Source: an uncultured Clostridium sp.
GTDB taxonomy: Bacteria; Bacillota; Clostridia; Lachnospirales; Lachnospiraceae
Direction of reading: 5' to 3'
DNA length: 8,192 nt
Assembly: GCA_900551225.1 (NCBI GenBank)
Contig: URUZ01000274.1
Coordinates: 1-8,192, forward strand
The notes under the pieces were generated by a model that was not told the DNA's origin, did no database searches, and saw only the letters and a list, made by a program, of their open reading frames with translations. Shown here one piece after another: positions 1 through 6,189 of the stretch (within the stretch, counting starts at the first letter, position 1; each line of letters starts with the position of its first letter). Position numbers and translations under genes: made by a program.

Positions 1-64
1 GTGATTAGATAACCAATATCAGACAAAATGCCCATACACACAACGGGAAGAACAGAAAAACAGA

Positions 65-93
65 TTGATTAAGTCTTAAAGCCCAAGTATAAT
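65..93 (+). promoter_or_regulatory. Sigma-A-type promoter for the SH3b membrane protein gene
   Basis: TTGATT at 65-70 and a perfect TATAAT at 88-93 are separated by exactly 17 bases, which matches a housekeeping sigma-A promoter. Transcription would begin near position 100, leaving an AT-rich leader of about 100 bases before the start codon at 198. No other hexamer pair in the upstream region is as good. Confidence 0.75.
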
Positions 94-131
94 AGGGGAG
101 AATTTACAAATTTTTCAAAAAATATTAAACC

Positions 132-167
132 TATAAGATACCTTAAGCGTCTTATAAGTATAAGCGT
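132..167 (+). repeat. Small repeats in the 5' leader of the SH3b gene
   Basis: The leader contains a 7-bp inverted repeat, TATAAGA at 132-138 and TCTTATA at 150-156. It also contains a direct repeat TAAGCGT at 144-150 and 161-167, spaced by 17 bases. The pairs are AU-rich and would form only a weak RNA hairpin. The direct repeat could be an operator downstream of the promoter. In such AT-rich sequence both may be chance. The rest of positions 1-197 shows nothing recognisable besides the promoter and the GGAGG ribosome binding site at 186-190. Confidence 0.25.
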
Positions 168-197
168 TACATATAAAACAAAAGCGGAGGAATAAGT

Positions 198-1511
198 ATG
201 GATTGGTTTAATTACGATTATGAATACGATTATGATTCAATGGATGAAGGCGCGCGGACAGCCCATATGGCGGTCGCGTTCGCAATATTGAGTGTAATTG
301 CAATGGCTGCAGTGTTTTTCATAGCAATGCTTCCTGTTTTATGGGTGCTTTATCTTATCAAGTCAGGGTTTGACCGGAGAAGGTCAAAAAAAGTTATCAG
401 GGCACAGTGGTGGCTGCAGCATTATACAGAATATGGGGTTTCCAGTGTGAAGGAAGCCATGACGCCGGAGGCGGAAGAGACATTTAACAGTCTCCATAAA
501 GCGCTTTGGAAAGAGTATAAAAAGAACAATCCACCGCCCACGATTATCATATGGGGAAGGAGGATTGTGATTGCTGCAACCTGTTTATCAATTGCTATGG
601 TAGTAATGTTCGGAGCTGACCGGTCGATGGCACAGAAAAAGGTTGTGTCTTTGGAGACAAATGTAAATAAGGAGCTTCATGAATACAGCAGAAAGGAGTA
701 TCTGGCAGATCAGGATCACCGTCTGGACTATTCTGCAAAGGATATGATCCATGCTCAGGTGACTGTGGGGCAGGGAAGCGAAGTTTCCATGGAGGACTAT
801 GCCGGAATACCGATTACAGTCAGACTCGCCAATGGCAGCACAGAGGATATGGATGGCATGCTTCGGATCATGGAGATGAAGCAGGGCGAGGCTGCCAAAG
901 AAATGCTGAGTTACATAGGTGAAATCCGGTTATTTGAGGATGGGCCGGAACAGGCAGACGGCGGAGGCTACTATTATCTACAGGTCATGGTTCAGCCGGA
1001 CATAGCCAACAATCAGAGCAAGGCAGGTGGGATAAAGGAAACCAATGAGCCGTCCCTCCAACTGAATTTAGAGATAGCGGATGGCCCGGAGGCTGGTAAG
1101 AATGCAATAGAGGGCTCCCATAAAGTATCTAAGTTCCTGGATGCGGGCAGCGGAAGCTTTGGGGTGCTGGATGGATATATCGGTATACAGGTTGCAGACC
1201 CATCTGTCAGCTATCGCCTGAGCTATTCTGTGGAAGGCCATGAATACAGTTTTTTACTTCCGGCTATAGGAACAGAGACAGCTGCTCCTGATTCAGGGGC
1301 AGCCTCCGGCGGCGAACTGGCCCAGGTTACGGTCAGTGCCAGTTCTGCTAATATCAGAAGCGGCCCGGGAAAAGAACATCAGGTTATTACATCTGCCGCT
1401 AACGGTGCGGTGCTGGATCTGACCGGCAACGAAGAGAATGGCTGGGCGGAAGTTTATCTGGATGAAACACTCAACAATACAGGCTGGATCAGCCGGTCGC
1501 TGGTGGAGTAA
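198..1511 (+). CDS. Two-span membrane protein with C-terminal SH3b domain
   Basis: This 437-residue protein has hydrophobic spans at about residues 27-53 and 121-140. Between them lies a basic segment (RRRSKK at 60-65) that should be cytoplasmic by the positive-inside rule, so the N-terminus and the large C-terminal part should be outside. Residues 376-437 form a bacterial SH3 (SH3b) domain, recognised by the NIRSGPG motif at 385-391 and a closing GWISRSLVE. SH3b domains commonly bind cell wall peptides. Residues 145-360 are probably extracytoplasmic beta-rich sequence that I do not recognise, joined to SH3b by an Ala/Gly/Ser linker (361-374). The first 18 residues are strikingly rich in Tyr and Asp. 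The start is supported by GGAGG seven bases upstream. A role in sensing or anchoring to the wall is inference; the substrate is unknown. The gene appears monocistronic. Confidence 0.85.
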   Translation: MDWFNYDYEYDYDSMDEGARTAHMAVAFAILSVIAMAAVFFIAMLPVLWVLYLIKSGFDRRRSKKVIRAQWWLQHYTEYGVSSVKEAMTPEAEETFNSLHKALWKEYKKNNPPPTIIIWGRRIVIAATCLSIAMVVMFGADRSMAQKKVVSLETNVNKELHEYSRKEYLADQDHRLDYSAKDMIHAQVTVGQGSEVSMEDYAGIPITVRLANGSTEDMDGMLRIMEMKQGEAAKEMLSYIGEIRLFEDGPEQADGGGYYYLQVMVQPDIANNQSKAGGIKETNEPSLQLNLEIADGPEAGKNAIEGSHKVSKFLDAGSGSFGVLDGYIGIQVADPSVSYRLSYSVEGHEYSFLLPAIGTETAAPDSGAASGGELAQVTVSASSANIRSGPGKEHQVITSAANGAVLDLTGNEENGWAEVYLDETLNNTGWISRSLVE

Positions 1512-1515
1512 ATAA

Positions 1516-1809
1516 TTAGGGCCGGTTAAGCGTCTGCCTGTCTATTTCCAGCCGGAACCCCTGGCTCTTGGCGTGAGGAGACATCTCGTCGGTCAATCCA
1601 ACCAGATAGTCAATTGAGACGTCGAACAAGCTGGACAGCCGGATCAGCTGGCGGCTGGTAAAGTCATATTCCCCGGACTCAATATGGCTGTAATTGCGCT
1701 GGCTCATCCCTAAGATAACCGCCATGTCGACCTGCCGTAGTTTTTTGTCCTTGCGCAATTCTGCTATGCGCTCGAAATTGTTTAATCGCTGTGAATTAGT
1801 TTTTTTCAT
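1516..1809 (-). CDS. XRE-family helix-turn-helix regulator
   Basis: This small cytoplasmic protein of 97 residues is a likely DNA-binding regulator. Residues 13-70 form a Cro/CI-type helix-turn-helix: RIAELRKDKKLRQVDMA, then LGMSQRNYSHIESGEYDF as the recognition part, then LFDVSIDYLVGLTDE, which is the usual end of this domain in Firmicute proteins. About 25 residues follow without a recognised domain, so no ligand or oligomerisation module is visible. The reading frame stays open upstream to 2175, but that part lies inside the hisJ gene and is not protein-like. I chose the ATG at 1807-1809 because GGAGG lies nine bases before it; the in-frame ATG at 1816-1818 touches the GGAGG. The gene overlaps the end of hisJ by 14 bases, so it is probably translationally coupled and cotranscribed. 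Its DNA targets are unknown. No convincing terminator follows it. Confidence 0.85.
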   Translation of the reverse strand: MKKTNSQRLNNFERIAELRKDKKLRQVDMAVILGMSQRNYSHIESGEYDFTSRQLIRLSSLFDVSIDYLVGLTDEMSPHAKSQGFRLEIDRQTLNRP

Positions 1810-2680
1810 GGGTTTCATCCTCCATATCCCTGGCGCTTTCAAACACCTGGTAGTTTCTTCCCACATCCTCCACTCCGTGGGAGTCGGAGCCGTATACCAG
1901 CGGAATGTGCATCTGAAGAGCCCGGCGGACCAGGGCTTCTCCTGGATAAAATTGCCGGCACAGGGGCTTGGAAAGGCCAGCAGTGTTGAAGTCCAGGGCA
2001 TAGCCGCGGGTATGGATGGCTTCCAGGCATATAACGTCAAAGCCGAGGGCAGAAGCGTCTGTATCGGCAGCTGCAGGCACCGGTTCCATGGGGGCCAGCT
2101 CCTCTGCCAGCCGGTACTTCCGGCACAGCGACATATGACCGATGCGCCTGGGGCCGTAAGGACCCAGGTCGGCATGGATGGAGTCCAGAACGGTCTGATA
2201 GTATGCCTGGCAGTAGGGACCGAAGCCTCCGGCAGATGGGATCAGCTGCTGTACCACATAATCGCGGTCGCTGTCCAGGGGATGGAGAAATCCATCCTTT
2301 TTTATGTAGTGGACGGACAGTACCCCATCATCCAGCCAGGGCCCGTATTCTTTGAAAAACTCCCTGTACCAGGCTTCCGTCCCTTCTATGTAATCTACCT
2401 CAAACCCTGCAAAAATCTGGATCTGATCTTTATATGCCTCTTTCAGGCGCAGCACTTCCTTTATATATGCGTCCACATCCTTCTCCAATATATTGGAGGT
2501 CTGCATCACATCCTTCTGCCCCTTTGGGAGCAGGCAGGACAGCTGTCCTGGCAGCGGTGCGTGCTCTGTGATGCTGTAGCGGGTGAAACCAAGTTCAATG
2601 GCCCGTCTGACCATGGCCTCCGCCATATCCCCTGAACCGTGGGGGCAGAATTCTGTGTGGGTATGTCCGTCCCATTTCAT
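1796..2680 (-). CDS. hisJ: Histidinol-phosphatase, PHP family (HisJ/HisK type)
   Basis: The predicted product hydrolyses L-histidinol phosphate to L-histidinol and phosphate, the next-to-last step of histidine synthesis in the cytoplasm. The 294 residues, near the usual size for this family, carry the PHP metal-site pattern: HTH at 6-8, EH at 39-40 (SITEHAPLP), E94 in GFEVDY, H124 in SVHY, H182 in IGH, and GSDSH at 264-268. A DFNTAGL segment at 230-236 resembles the E-NTSG element of HisJ proteins. The start is supported by GAGGAG eight bases upstream. No other his genes are in the window, which is common for this phosphatase in Firmicutes. The stop codon lies inside the start of the XRE regulator gene. 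Other PHP phosphoesterases with a different substrate remain possible, but the overall pattern fits HisJ well. Confidence 0.85.
   Translation of the reverse strand: MKWDGHTHTEFCPHGSGDMAEAMVRRAIELGFTRYSITEHAPLPGQLSCLLPKGQKDVMQTSNILEKDVDAYIKEVLRLKEAYKDQIQIFAGFEVDYIEGTEAWYREFFKEYGPWLDDGVLSVHYIKKDGFLHPLDSDRDYVVQQLIPSAGGFGPYCQAYYQTVLDSIHADLGPYGPRRIGHMSLCRKYRLAEELAPMEPVPAAADTDASALGFDVICLEAIHTRGYALDFNTAGLSKPLCRQFYPGEALVRRALQMHIPLVYGSDSHGVEDVGRNYQVFESARDMEDETHEKN
1819..1823 (-). promoter_or_regulatory. Ribosome binding site of the XRE gene, inside hisJ
   Basis: GGAGG on the minus strand lies within the last codons of hisJ, nine bases before the ATG at 1809. It decides the start of the XRE gene against the in-frame ATG at 1818, which directly abuts this site. 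Ribosomes finishing hisJ would pass over it, consistent with coupled translation. Confidence 0.7.
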
Positions 2681-2699
2681 TGTTCATTCTCCTCTCTGT

Positions 2700-2730
2700 A
2701 TTATGCATGGAAAATGCCGCCGGCCTCCAA
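2700..2730 (-). promoter_or_regulatory. Weak candidate promoter for hisJ
   Basis: On the minus strand, CATAAT (2700-2705) could be a -10 element and TTGGAG (2725-2730) a -35 element. The spacing of 19 bases is longer than ideal, and the -35 would sit in the upstream terminator hairpin. The gap between the terminator and hisJ is short, so hisJ needs either a promoter here or read-through from the gene at 2764-3813. The evidence is thin. Confidence 0.25.
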
Positions 2731-2750
2731 TCCAGGAGCAGCCGGCGGCA
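2711..2750 (-). terminator. Rho-independent terminator after the unknown membrane protein gene
   Basis: A perfect 10-bp GC-rich stem pairs 2715-2724 with 2741-2750. An inner 4-bp stem (2725-2728 with 2735-2738) leaves a six-base loop and a two-base bulge. Read on the minus strand, the stem is followed by TTTTCC. It begins 13 bases after the stop codon of the gene ending at 2764, as expected for an intrinsic terminator. The T tract is short, so some read-through into hisJ is possible. Confidence 0.8.
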
Positions 2751-2763
2751 GCTCGGAGTATCG

Positions 2764-3813
2764 CTATTGTTCATTTGTTCCAGCGCAAAAACGCAGGTTC
2801 AAAAATCCCTGGAAATCCTTCTGGAACAAGGCCTCCAGTTCCTTTGTATAGCCCAGAACCAAGTGAGCCTGGTTCTTGCTGTATAGATCCATGACCTCCA
2901 TGGCCTCATTCTTGGTGGCGCTGATGGTATGCATCGTTTTATTGGTGTCAAAGACCCGCAGGCTGCTCTCGGAGTACCTGCCTGTGCGCCTGTAATAGTA
3001 GGCCCAGACAAGGGTTTTGTGATCCAGGATTCTGGCGTTCATCCCTGAGGTGTAGATGGTCCAGTGTTTTCCCACCCAGATGCATTTGCCCACGACCCCG
3101 GCAGAGCCGAAGTCCGCTTCGATCCTGTCCATGGACACGTCGGGGTGGCTGGCCAGATAGGCTTCAATGGGCTTTTTATAGCTTCCGGCCAGGTAACGCA
3201 CCGTGATATAGATCAGGTACAGGAGGGCAGCAGCCAGAACGGCGGACCACATGTACACGCCTGACATTTTGAGAGAGCCGATGGAACCGGTATCAATGAA
3301 ATAGGGCAGGGCAGCGTCCAGATATTCTGCGCCCAGATCCTCGGTGATCTGCTCTTTGTAATACTGGAGGCGTTTGCCGGTCAGCTCGGTCCAGGTGCCG
3401 CGGATATGCTTCAACTCCGAAGGCTCCTGCCCGCCCTCCGCAAGCCAGGCATAGGTGCTGTCCAGGTAACGGTCCATCTCCTCCTCTTTGGAGGCGGGCA
3501 TCTCAATGCCGAAGATACAGCCGTCATCCTCAAAGAGCACAAAGTAACCGATGCTTTTCAGCTGCTGGGACTTGGAACCAGAACTCTGCCGGGTCCGGCG
3601 GACATATTCGTCAATGATAATTCTGGCATCAAAGCTTACGTAGGAGCCCTCCGCCGCTTCGTAGTCCATTCCCGCCTCAATGGGGACCGGCCCCTTTATG
3701 AATGCCAGCAGAACCTCGCCGGACTGGGTGAGACTGCCGATTATGATGGCAATTACAATGACCACCCGCAGAACAAAACCTTTTGCGACCTTCTTTTTCA
3801 ATGTGTTCAGCAT
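2764..3813 (-). CDS. Two-span membrane protein of unknown function
   Basis: I do not recognise this 349-residue protein with certainty. It starts with a Lys-rich segment (KKK at 6-8), then a span at about 13-36, an acidic and mixed domain at 37-185, a second span at about 187-207, and a basic C-terminal domain at 210-349. By the positive-inside rule both ends are cytoplasmic and 37-185 is outside. The C-terminal part (WTIYTSGMNARILDHKTLVWAY, then LRVFDTNKTMHTI and an amphipathic helix around 302-313) reads like the small PH-like beta-barrel domains of some Firmicute membrane proteins. It resembles, from memory only, the uncharacterised DUF6709 type. The start is supported by GGGGG eight bases upstream and by a good promoter. 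It is transcribed away from the cyclase operon and ends at a strong terminator, so it is probably a single-gene unit. Confidence 0.8.
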   Translation of the reverse strand: MLNTLKKKVAKGFVLRVVIVIAIIIGSLTQSGEVLLAFIKGPVPIEAGMDYEAAEGSYVSFDARIIIDEYVRRTRQSSGSKSQQLKSIGYFVLFEDDGCIFGIEMPASKEEEMDRYLDSTYAWLAEGGQEPSELKHIRGTWTELTGKRLQYYKEQITEDLGAEYLDAALPYFIDTGSIGSLKMSGVYMWSAVLAAALLYLIYITVRYLAGSYKKPIEAYLASHPDVSMDRIEADFGSAGVVGKCIWVGKHWTIYTSGMNARILDHKTLVWAYYYRRTGRYSESSLRVFDTNKTMHTISATKNEAMEVMDLYSKNQAHLVLGYTKELEALFQKDFQGFLNLRFCAGTNEQ

Positions 3814-3850
3814 GAAATATACCCCCGTGGAAATATTTATCTATAGCCCC

Positions 3851-3879
3851 ATAATACAACAAAAACCATGTATTTACAA
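3851..3879 (-). promoter_or_regulatory. Sigma-A-type promoter for the unknown membrane protein gene
   Basis: On the minus strand, TTGTAA (3874-3879) and TATTAT (3851-3856) are separated by exactly 17 bases. Transcription would start about 30 bases before the start codon at 3813. One arm of the inverted repeat at 3885-3932 begins a few bases upstream of the -35 element. Confidence 0.65.
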
Positions 3880-3884
3880 TTTAT

Positions 3885-3932
3885 TCCGACAATTAATGGA
3901 AAAATGATTTTATGATGTTTCTATTTGTCGGA
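3885..3932. repeat. Inverted repeat between divergent promoters, possible operator
   Basis: TCCGACAA at 3885-3892 is repeated in inverted orientation as TTGTCGGA at 3925-3932. The arm centres are 40 bases apart, close to four helical turns. The pair sits between the minus-strand promoter (-35 at 3874-3879) and the plus-strand promoter (-35 at 3973-3978), the usual place for a regulator of divergent genes. An 8-bp match at this distance can occur by chance in 250 bases. A shorter pair, TCACT (3934-3938) and AGTGA (3947-3951), lies just beside it. Nothing else stands out in the 3814-4060 intergenic region apart from the promoters and ribosome binding sites. Confidence 0.35.
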
Positions 3933-3972
3933 TTCACTGTATTTTGAGTGATAAAACACATTACTTCCACTG

Positions 3973-4002
3973 TTGACTTTTAGGTATTTGTACAGGTAAA
4001 AT
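3973..4002 (+). promoter_or_regulatory. Sigma-A-type promoter of the cysteine-cluster / binding protein / cyclase operon
   Basis: TTGACT at 3973-3978 and TAAAAT at 3997-4002 are separated by 18 bases, close to consensus. Transcription would begin near 4009, giving a leader of about 50 bases. The ribosome binding site AAAGGAGG at 4043-4050 is ten bases before the first start codon at 4061. No riboswitch-like structure is visible in so short a leader. Confidence 0.75.
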
Positions 4003-4060
4003 AAATGGAAGAATGGTTTGTGCATAGCGGTAAGAGCTTCACAAAGGAGGAAAGCGTAAT

Positions 4061-4750
4061 ATGGAACGACAGATTGACATAGATCAGATATCAGATGGGA
4101 AAAGGTACGGTTTAAATGACATGGTGAAGGTGGGCTGCAATGACTGCCAGGGGTGCTCTGCCTGCTGCCGGGGCATGGGGAACTCCATTGTTTTAGATCC
4201 CTTTGATATCTGCCGGCTGGAGCTTAATTTAAAAAGCAGCTTTGAAATGCTTCTGGCAGGACCGGTAGAGCTGCACGTGGTAGATGGAATCATTCTGCCT
4301 AATCTCAAAATGAGTGAGGCGGAGGAAAGCTGCACTTTTTTAAATAAGGAAGGGCGCTGTACCATCCACGAGTTCAGGCCGGGGTTCTGCCGCATGTTTC
4401 CCCTGGGAAGACTCTATGAGAACCGCTCCTTTCAATATTTCCTTCAGGTCAATGAATGTGGAAAGGACGGCAAGACGAAGGTAAAGGTGCGCAGATGGAT
4501 TGACGAGCCAAGAGCACAGGAATATGAGACATTTATTTCGGATTGGCACTATTTTCTGAAGGAACTTCAGGAGCATTTGAGAAATGATCAGAGAGACGGG
4601 CTGGCCAGAGAGGTCAGCATGTTTGTGCTGCAGCTGTTCTTCATGAGGCCTTATACCGCCCAGGTGGATTTCTATGAGCAGTTTGCAGAGCGGCTGGCAG
4701 AGGGCAGGCAGTATGCAGCGTCCTTAAAACAGCAGTTTGGAGGGGTATGA
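4061..4750 (+). CDS. YkgJ-family cysteine-cluster protein
   Basis: This 229-residue cytoplasmic protein carries the CxxCxxCC signature of the YkgJ (UPF0153) family, thought to bind zinc or iron. The cluster is C26, C29, C32, C35 and C36 in the segment GCNDCQGCSACCRGMG. Further conserved cysteines follow at C91, C100, C110 and C133, in the contexts CTFL, GRCTIHEFRPGFCRMFP and NECG, which are typical of the family. The C-terminal part (about 150-229) is helical and has no recognised motif. The biochemical role of the family is not established; metal binding is inferred from the cysteines. There is no signal peptide. It is first in the operon: its stop codon overlaps the start codon of the solute-binding lipoprotein by four bases (ATGA), which suggests coupled translation. 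Why such a protein sits with a binding protein and a cyclase is unknown. Confidence 0.88.
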   Translation: MERQIDIDQISDGKRYGLNDMVKVGCNDCQGCSACCRGMGNSIVLDPFDICRLELNLKSSFEMLLAGPVELHVVDGIILPNLKMSEAEESCTFLNKEGRCTIHEFRPGFCRMFPLGRLYENRSFQYFLQVNECGKDGKTKVKVRRWIDEPRAQEYETFISDWHYFLKELQEHLRNDQRDGLAREVSMFVLQLFFMRPYTAQVDFYEQFAERLAEGRQYAASLKQQFGGV

Positions 4751-6189
4751 AAAGGTTCAGAGTTATGGCAGGGGCAATTCTGGCGGCGGGGATGTTGTGC
4801 CTGCTCACGGGCTGCGCCGGGAAGAAGCAGGTCCTGAATCCTGAGGCCCCCTCAGTGATCACGCTGTGGCACGCGTACAATGCCTTTGCCAAGGCGGCAT
4901 TTGACCAGAAGATTGATGAATTTAATGATACTGTGGGCAAGGAGAAGGGCATCATCGTGGAGGCATATGGATACGGCAACAGTGATGAGCTTAACCGGGC
5001 ACTGTACGACTCGGCAAGCCATCTCATTGGCTCTGAGCCTCTGCCCAATCTGTTTATCGCTTACCCGGACAGCGCCTACCGTCTGGAGAAAATAGCACCT
5101 TTGGTGGAACTTGATAAATATTTCACAAGTCAGGAACTGGATCTGTACCGGCCGGAATTCCTGGCAGAGGGAATCTGGGAACAGGGGGCTTCGCCCAAAA
5201 TGCTTCCCGTGGCCAAATCCACGGAGCTTCTGTTTTTAAATGAGACGGATTTTGAACGGTTTTCCCGGGACACCGGGATCACGGAAAAGGCCCTTGAAAC
5301 GTGGGAAGGGCTTGCGGACGCGGGCAGGGCTTATTATGAATGGTCCGGCGGCAAACCGTTTATGGGAGTCAACGGATTCAATGATTTTGCGCTGATGACC
5401 GCGGTGCAGCTGGGGACAGAGCCATTTCAGGAGGAGCAGGGCGGAGGCATGGGCTTTTTCTATCCTCCGGAGACAGCGAAAAAGGTATGGGAGGTCTGTT
5501 ATGTGCCCCACATTATGGGATGGTACAAGAGCAGCACTTTTAACCAGGACGGCATAAAGAGCGGGAAGCTGGCTGCCTATATCGGTTCTTCCGCAGGAGC
5601 GGGATACTTCCCCAGTGAAGTGATTGTCAATGAGAAGAGAAGCTATGCGGTGGAATGCCGGGTGCTTCCGTACCCTACCTTTGAGGGGAGGGACGGTTAT
5701 ATGACCCAGCGTGGAGCCAATATGGGCGCCTTTGCCTCTGACCCGGTACACGAGTACGCGGCGGCGGAATTTATGAAATGGTTTACCCAGCCGGAGCAAA
5801 ATATCGGATTTGCAGTGTCAACCGGTTATATCCCTGTGGAGAAGGAAGCCCTTCTCTCCATCTCGGAGCTGCTTAAGAATGTGCAGGAAGGGGACAACAA
5901 GCAGGCGGTGGAAGAGAGTGTGACTGCCGCGGTCAAGGCTATGGGGGAGGAAGAATTCTATGTAAAGAAGGTTTTTGATAACTCCTACACTGCCGGAGAT
6001 GTGTTCAGCGAATCCCTGTGGAATAAGATCACCATGGATCTGGATGAGATATCCATCCTGGTTCAGGAGGGGGAATCCTGGGAGACGGCTGCCGCCTGGT
6101 ATGCAGGCCAGGAGAATTTCCAGATATGGTATGAATCACTGATGGATGAAATGTCGGTATTGATGAATGGAGATGCCTATGAAAAGTGA
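4747..6189 (+). CDS. Extracellular solute-binding lipoprotein (ABC family 1 type)
   Basis: The 480-residue product begins with a basic N-terminus (KRFR), a hydrophobic stretch and the lipobox LTGC, with C23 as the lipidated residue, so it should be anchored on the outer face of the membrane. The mature part reads as a family 1, MalE-like binding protein: VITLWHAY at 37-44 opens the first lobe, a PNLFIAYPDS segment and LVELDKYF follow, and the late FMKWFTQPEQNIGFAVSTGYIPV segment begins at 342. Such proteins usually bind sugars or oligosaccharides for import, but the ligand cannot be read from sequence. No permease or ATPase gene is nearby; the next gene is a membrane diguanylate cyclase. GGAGG lies only three bases before the ATG, an unusually short spacing. 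An in-frame ATG at residue 7 would drop the basic residues of the signal peptide, so I keep the first start. Confidence 0.9.
   Translation: MKRFRVMAGAILAAGMLCLLTGCAGKKQVLNPEAPSVITLWHAYNAFAKAAFDQKIDEFNDTVGKEKGIIVEAYGYGNSDELNRALYDSASHLIGSEPLPNLFIAYPDSAYRLEKIAPLVELDKYFTSQELDLYRPEFLAEGIWEQGASPKMLPVAKSTELLFLNETDFERFSRDTGITEKALETWEGLADAGRAYYEWSGGKPFMGVNGFNDFALMTAVQLGTEPFQEEQGGGMGFFYPPETAKKVWEVCYVPHIMGWYKSSTFNQDGIKSGKLAAYIGSSAGAGYFPSEVIVNEKRSYAVECRVLPYPTFEGRDGYMTQRGANMGAFASDPVHEYAAAEFMKWFTQPEQNIGFAVSTGYIPVEKEALLSISELLKNVQEGDNKQAVEESVTAAVKAMGEEEFYVKKVFDNSYTAGDVFSESLWNKITMDLDEISILVQEGESWETAAAWYAGQENFQIWYESLMDEMSVLMNGDAYEK
6169..6172 (+). promoter_or_regulatory. Ribosome binding site that sets the cyclase start
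   Basis: GGAG lies six bases before the ATG at 6179, inside the end of the binding-protein gene. Earlier in-frame ATGs at 6167 and 6173 either precede this site or touch it, so 6179 is the best start. The cyclase gene then overlaps its upstream neighbour by 11 bases. Confidence 0.65.

Noticed and set aside
1810..2175. Upstream extension of the XRE reading frame to an ATG at 2175
   Set aside because: The extension lies within hisJ in another frame and reads as Trp/Pro/Ala-rich non-protein sequence. The GGAGG at 1819-1823 marks the ATG at 1809.
1694..2635. A 313-codon open frame on the plus strand, opposite hisJ and the XRE gene
   Set aside because: It lies fully antisense to two genes with clear motifs, and its translation has no recognisable domain and no good ribosome binding site in context. 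It is a by-product of the codon pattern on the other strand.
3815..3838. AAATAT / ATATTT pair around the ribosome binding site of the gene at 2764-3813, as a possible RNA switch
   Set aside because: Six A-U pairs around a 12-base loop would be too weak to control translation, and no aptamer-like structure is present.
5236..5799. A 187-codon open frame on the minus strand in the binding-protein gene
   Set aside because: It is antisense to a well-supported gene and has no domain, promoter or ribosome binding site that I can see.
6167..6178. Earlier start of the cyclase at 6167 or 6173
   Set aside because: Neither ATG has a properly spaced ribosome binding site, while GGAG at 6169-6172 is six bases from the ATG at 6179. 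The choice changes the protein by only two to four residues.
4747..6189. A complete sugar ABC importer
   Set aside because: Only the binding protein is present. The genes on both sides are not permeases or ATPases, so no importer can be claimed from this window.
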